Position numbers and translations under genes: made by a program
Notes under the pieces: model-generated
Database searches by the model: none
What the model saw: only the letters and a program-made list of their open reading frames with translations
What the model was told of the DNA's origin: nothing
DNA from: Lysobacteraceae bacterium
Lineage (GTDB): Bacteria; Pseudomonadota; Gammaproteobacteria; Xanthomonadales; Xanthomonadaceae
Reading direction: 5' to 3'
DNA: 8,894 nucleotides
Assembly (NCBI GenBank): GCA_004173415.1
Contig: SEHC01000116.1
Span: 1-8,894 of the forward strand
Shown here: positions 4,581-8,894 of the stretch, piece after piece
Layout of the letters: every line of letters starts with the position of its first letter
Position numbering within the stretch: position 1 is the stretch's first letter

Positions 4581-5549
4581 TCAGCGCTCGGAGGCGCCGG
4601 TCTCGTCGTAGCCGCGGCCGGCGAACAGGTGCGGCTGGATAAGTTCGATGAAGGCGCGGGCCTGCGGCGACAGGTATTTGCCCTTGCGCACGACCACGCC
4701 GTAGCTGCGGGCCGGGAACCACTGGCTGAGCGACCGCGCGGCGAGCCGGTCGCGGTCGGCCTCGGTCAGGCAGATCGAAGTGATGATGGAAATTCCCATG
4801 CCCATGGCCACGTACTGCTTGATCACTTCCCAGCCACCCACCTCCAGGGCCACCGTGTAGGGCACCCGGTGCTGCTGGAACACCAGGTCGACCATCCGGT
4901 AGGTCACCAGCCGCTTGGGCGGCAGGATCAGGCCGTAGGCCGACAGGTCCTCCAGCTTGAGTTCGCGCTGGCTGATCAGCGGGTGGTCGGGCGGGGCGAT
5001 GAGCAGCGGCTCGAACCGGTACACCGGCGCGTAACTGAGGTCGGCCGGCACGTCCAGCATCGAACCCACCGCCAGGTCGACCGCATCGGAGCGGAGCAGG
5101 TCGGTGCCGTCGGCGCTGGCCGCGTTGTGCAGGGTCAGGCGCACGTCCGGATGCTGGGTGCGGAACAGTTCCACGATCCGCGGCAGCAGGTAGAGGATGG
5201 TCGAGCTGTTGGCGGCGATGTTGAGCTCGCCGGCATCCAGGCCGCGGACCTTTTCGCGGAAGCTGCCCTCCAGCCCGTCCAGGCTTTCAACCAGCGGCTG
5301 GGCCAGTTCGTAGAGCAACTGGCCTTCGCGGGTGGGGCTGAGGCGGCGGCCGCTGCGCTCGAACAGGCCCACCCCCAGCTCGCGTTCCAGCGCCTGCAGC
5401 TGCAGGCTGATCGCCGGCTGGCTGACGTACAGGGCCTCGGAGGCGCGGGAAACCGAGCCCAGGCGCACGGTCTGGCAGAAGGCCCGCAGCGGTTTCAACC
5501 GGTCCGACTTGTACGGAAAGCGGGGCGGTGGGGGCGGCCGTTCGGACAT
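4581..5549 (-). CDS. LysR-family transcriptional regulator (CysB-like), divergent from aceBA
   Basis: The 322-residue product is a full-length LysR-type regulator. The winged helix-turn-helix lies near the N-terminus, with recognition region SVSRASEALYVSQPAISLQLQALERELG (32-59) followed by LFERSGRRLSPTREG. A linker helix leads to the two-lobed effector-binding domain from about residue 93 to 305 (LNIAANSSTILYLLPRIV and on). The segment VGGWEVIKQYVAMGMGISII resembles CysB-type members. The extra N-terminal MSERPPPPPRFPYKSDR is proline-rich. No ribosome site precedes the ATG: the transcript there reads GCCTCC, the wrong polarity, so translation may start inefficiently or from a leaderless transcript. 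Divergence from aceBA across a shared dyad strongly suggests that it controls the glyoxylate shunt and its own gene. The effector is unknown; a shunt or acetate/fatty-acid metabolite is a reasonable guess. Confidence 0.92.
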   Translation of the reverse strand: MSERPPPPPRFPYKSDRLKPLRAFCQTVRLGSVSRASEALYVSQPAISLQLQALERELGVGLFERSGRRLSPTREGQLLYELAQPLVESLDGLEGSFREKVRGLDAGELNIAANSSTILYLLPRIVELFRTQHPDVRLTLHNAASADGTDLLRSDAVDLAVGSMLDVPADLSYAPVYRFEPLLIAPPDHPLISQRELKLEDLSAYGLILPPKRLVTYRMVDLVFQQHRVPYTVALEVGGWEVIKQYVAMGMGISIITSICLTEADRDRLAARSLSQWFPARSYGVVVRKGKYLSPQARAFIELIQPHLFAGRGYDETGASER

Positions 5550-5561
5550 GTGGAGGCGTCA

Positions 5562-5578
5562 TATAAGCTGAGCTTATA
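5562..5578. promoter_or_regulatory. LysR-type operator, perfect 17-bp dyad
   Basis: TATAAGCTGAGCTTATA is a perfect palindrome (8-bp arms around a central G at 5570). It contains ATAA-N7-TTAT and a T-N11-A pair (T5564, A5576), both matching the LysR-type box. It lies in an AT-rich patch between the regulator and aceB, 12 bases before the lysR start codon on one side and 84 bases before the aceB start on the other. A related half-site (TTGATAAAACTG, 5586-5597) follows and could be the second, lower-affinity site. It is most likely the binding site through which the adjacent regulator controls both genes. Confidence 0.7.
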
Positions 5579-5580
5579 AA

Positions 5581-5609
5581 TTGCATTGATAAAACTGTGT
5601 TGTCAAATA
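5581..5609 (+). promoter_or_regulatory. Possible aceB promoter
   Basis: TTGCAT (5581-5586) and CAAATA (5604-5609), 17 bases apart, are the best -35/-10 pair before aceB. The operator dyad would then lie directly upstream of the -35, as expected for activation by a LysR-type protein. On the opposite strand TTGACA (5606-5601) is a consensus -35 for the regulator gene, though no good -10 follows at the right spacing. Confidence 0.35.
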
Positions 5610-5662
5610 CGACCCCCGAGCGCACCTTGGCCGCCCAGTTCGATGTTGCAAGGAGCCGCCCC

Positions 5663-7207
<1,545 letters not shown>

Positions 7208-7259
7208 TCCCACCCGGCTCCTACACAACACCACCCTTCAACTACGGAAGAAAACCACC

Positions 7260-8552
<1,293 letters not shown>

Positions 8553-8577
8553 GCCCCGTTCCGACAAACGGCGGCTT

Positions 8578-8621
8578 GCAGGCCGCGGGCCGGGGCACAC
8601 CCGCCCGCGGCCTGCGTTTTT
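8578..8621 (+). terminator. Intrinsic terminator of the aceBA operon
   Basis: GCAGGCCGCGGGC (8578-8590) pairs perfectly with GCCCGCGGCCTGC (8603-8615) around a 12-base loop and is followed by G and five T's (8617-8621). It begins 25 bases after the aceA stop codon. This is the strongest terminator in the window. Confidence 0.9.
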
Positions 8622-8670
8622 GTGGGCCCCTCCGGGTGGTATCCTCCGGGCAAGCTGAACGGGGCGCGAC

Positions 8671-8894
8671 ATGAATTCGGAGAATGTGGCGCTGGTCGCC
8701 GACTACGGTCAGGCGCGGCCAGCCCTCCAGGACCTTGCCAACGATCCCAGCGTCGCCGTGTTGTCGGCGTCGGAGTGCGAGCTGTTCGCGCTGGTCGGCC
8801 GGGCGCGCCCGGTAGCCACCGGCGAGGTGCTGTTCTCGCGGGGCGATGCCGGCAACAGCATGTTCGTGATCCTGCAGGGCGTGGTCGCGCTGGA
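8671..8894 (+). CDS. Cyclic-nucleotide-binding-domain protein (Crp/Fnr-like), partial
   Basis: The frame is open from ATG 8671 to the window edge, giving 74 residues. After a variable N-terminus (MNSENVALVADYGQARPALQDLANDP) comes a typical start of a cNMP-binding beta-roll: LSASECELFALVGRARPVATGEVLFSRGDAGNSMFVILQGVVAL. The pattern GE-LF--GD-G-SMFVI--G-V fits strands 1-4 of the Crp/Fnr and related effector domains. Whether a DNA-binding helix-turn-helix, kinase or transporter domain follows cannot be seen. The ribosome site is poor (GGGGCG); a weak -10 (TATCCT, 8640-8645) lies upstream. It follows the aceBA terminator, so it is transcribed on its own. Confidence 0.8.
   Translation, partial: MNSENVALVADYGQARPALQDLANDPSVAVLSASECELFALVGRARPVATGEVLFSRGDAGNSMFVILQGVVAL

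Noticed and set aside
5597..5662. GTG start 22 codons upstream for malate synthase
   Set aside because: It lies within the promoter region, has no ribosome site, and the ATG at 5663 follows AAGGAG and matches the family N-terminus.

Overview
The window looks like chromosomal DNA from a GC-rich gammaproteobacterium, most likely of the Xanthomonadaceae/Lysobacteraceae (Xanthomonas, Lysobacter, Luteimonas, Pseudoxanthomonas group). This rests on strong G/C bias at third codon positions, the layout of a LysR-type regulator divergent from aceB-aceA, and intergenic repeats resembling integron attC sites, which are known from this family. The species assignment is an inference; no rRNA or other marker gene is present.

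Region 1 (1 to about 4502) is accessory in character. Eight small plus-strand genes lie one after another: an NADPH-dependent FMN reductase-like flavoprotein, a YCII-like protein, an exported cupin, a tiny membrane protein, a Tautomerase_2-type protein, two NTF2/SnoaL-like proteins and a four-helix membrane protein. They share no pathway and several are separated by palindromic spacers. Three spacers (1701-1760, 2095-2186, 2954-3053) and more weakly others (786-845, 3988-4038) align with the left arm, stem and right arm of integron attC sites; a textbook GTTAGGC core lies at 114-120 just before the first gene. I read this as a fossil or diverged integron cassette array with no integrase gene in view. 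The first gene is clearly richer in A/T than the rest and may be the most recent arrival.

Region 2 (4581-8621) is the glyoxylate-shunt locus. A CysB-like LysR regulator (minus strand) and the aceB-aceA operon (plus strand) diverge from a short AT-rich region holding a perfect 17-bp dyad, the likely operator. Isocitrate lyase (aceA) looks intact and is followed by a strong intrinsic terminator. Malate synthase A (aceB) carries an apparent in-frame 28-residue deletion that removes the segment matching E. coli residues 240-267, including the Mg-binding Glu250, so its activity is doubtful. This is the most consequential observation in the window.

Region 3 (8671 to the end) holds the start of a cyclic-nucleotide-binding-domain (Crp/Fnr-like) protein that runs off the edge.

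No tRNA, rRNA, CRISPR array, transposase or integrase gene was found.
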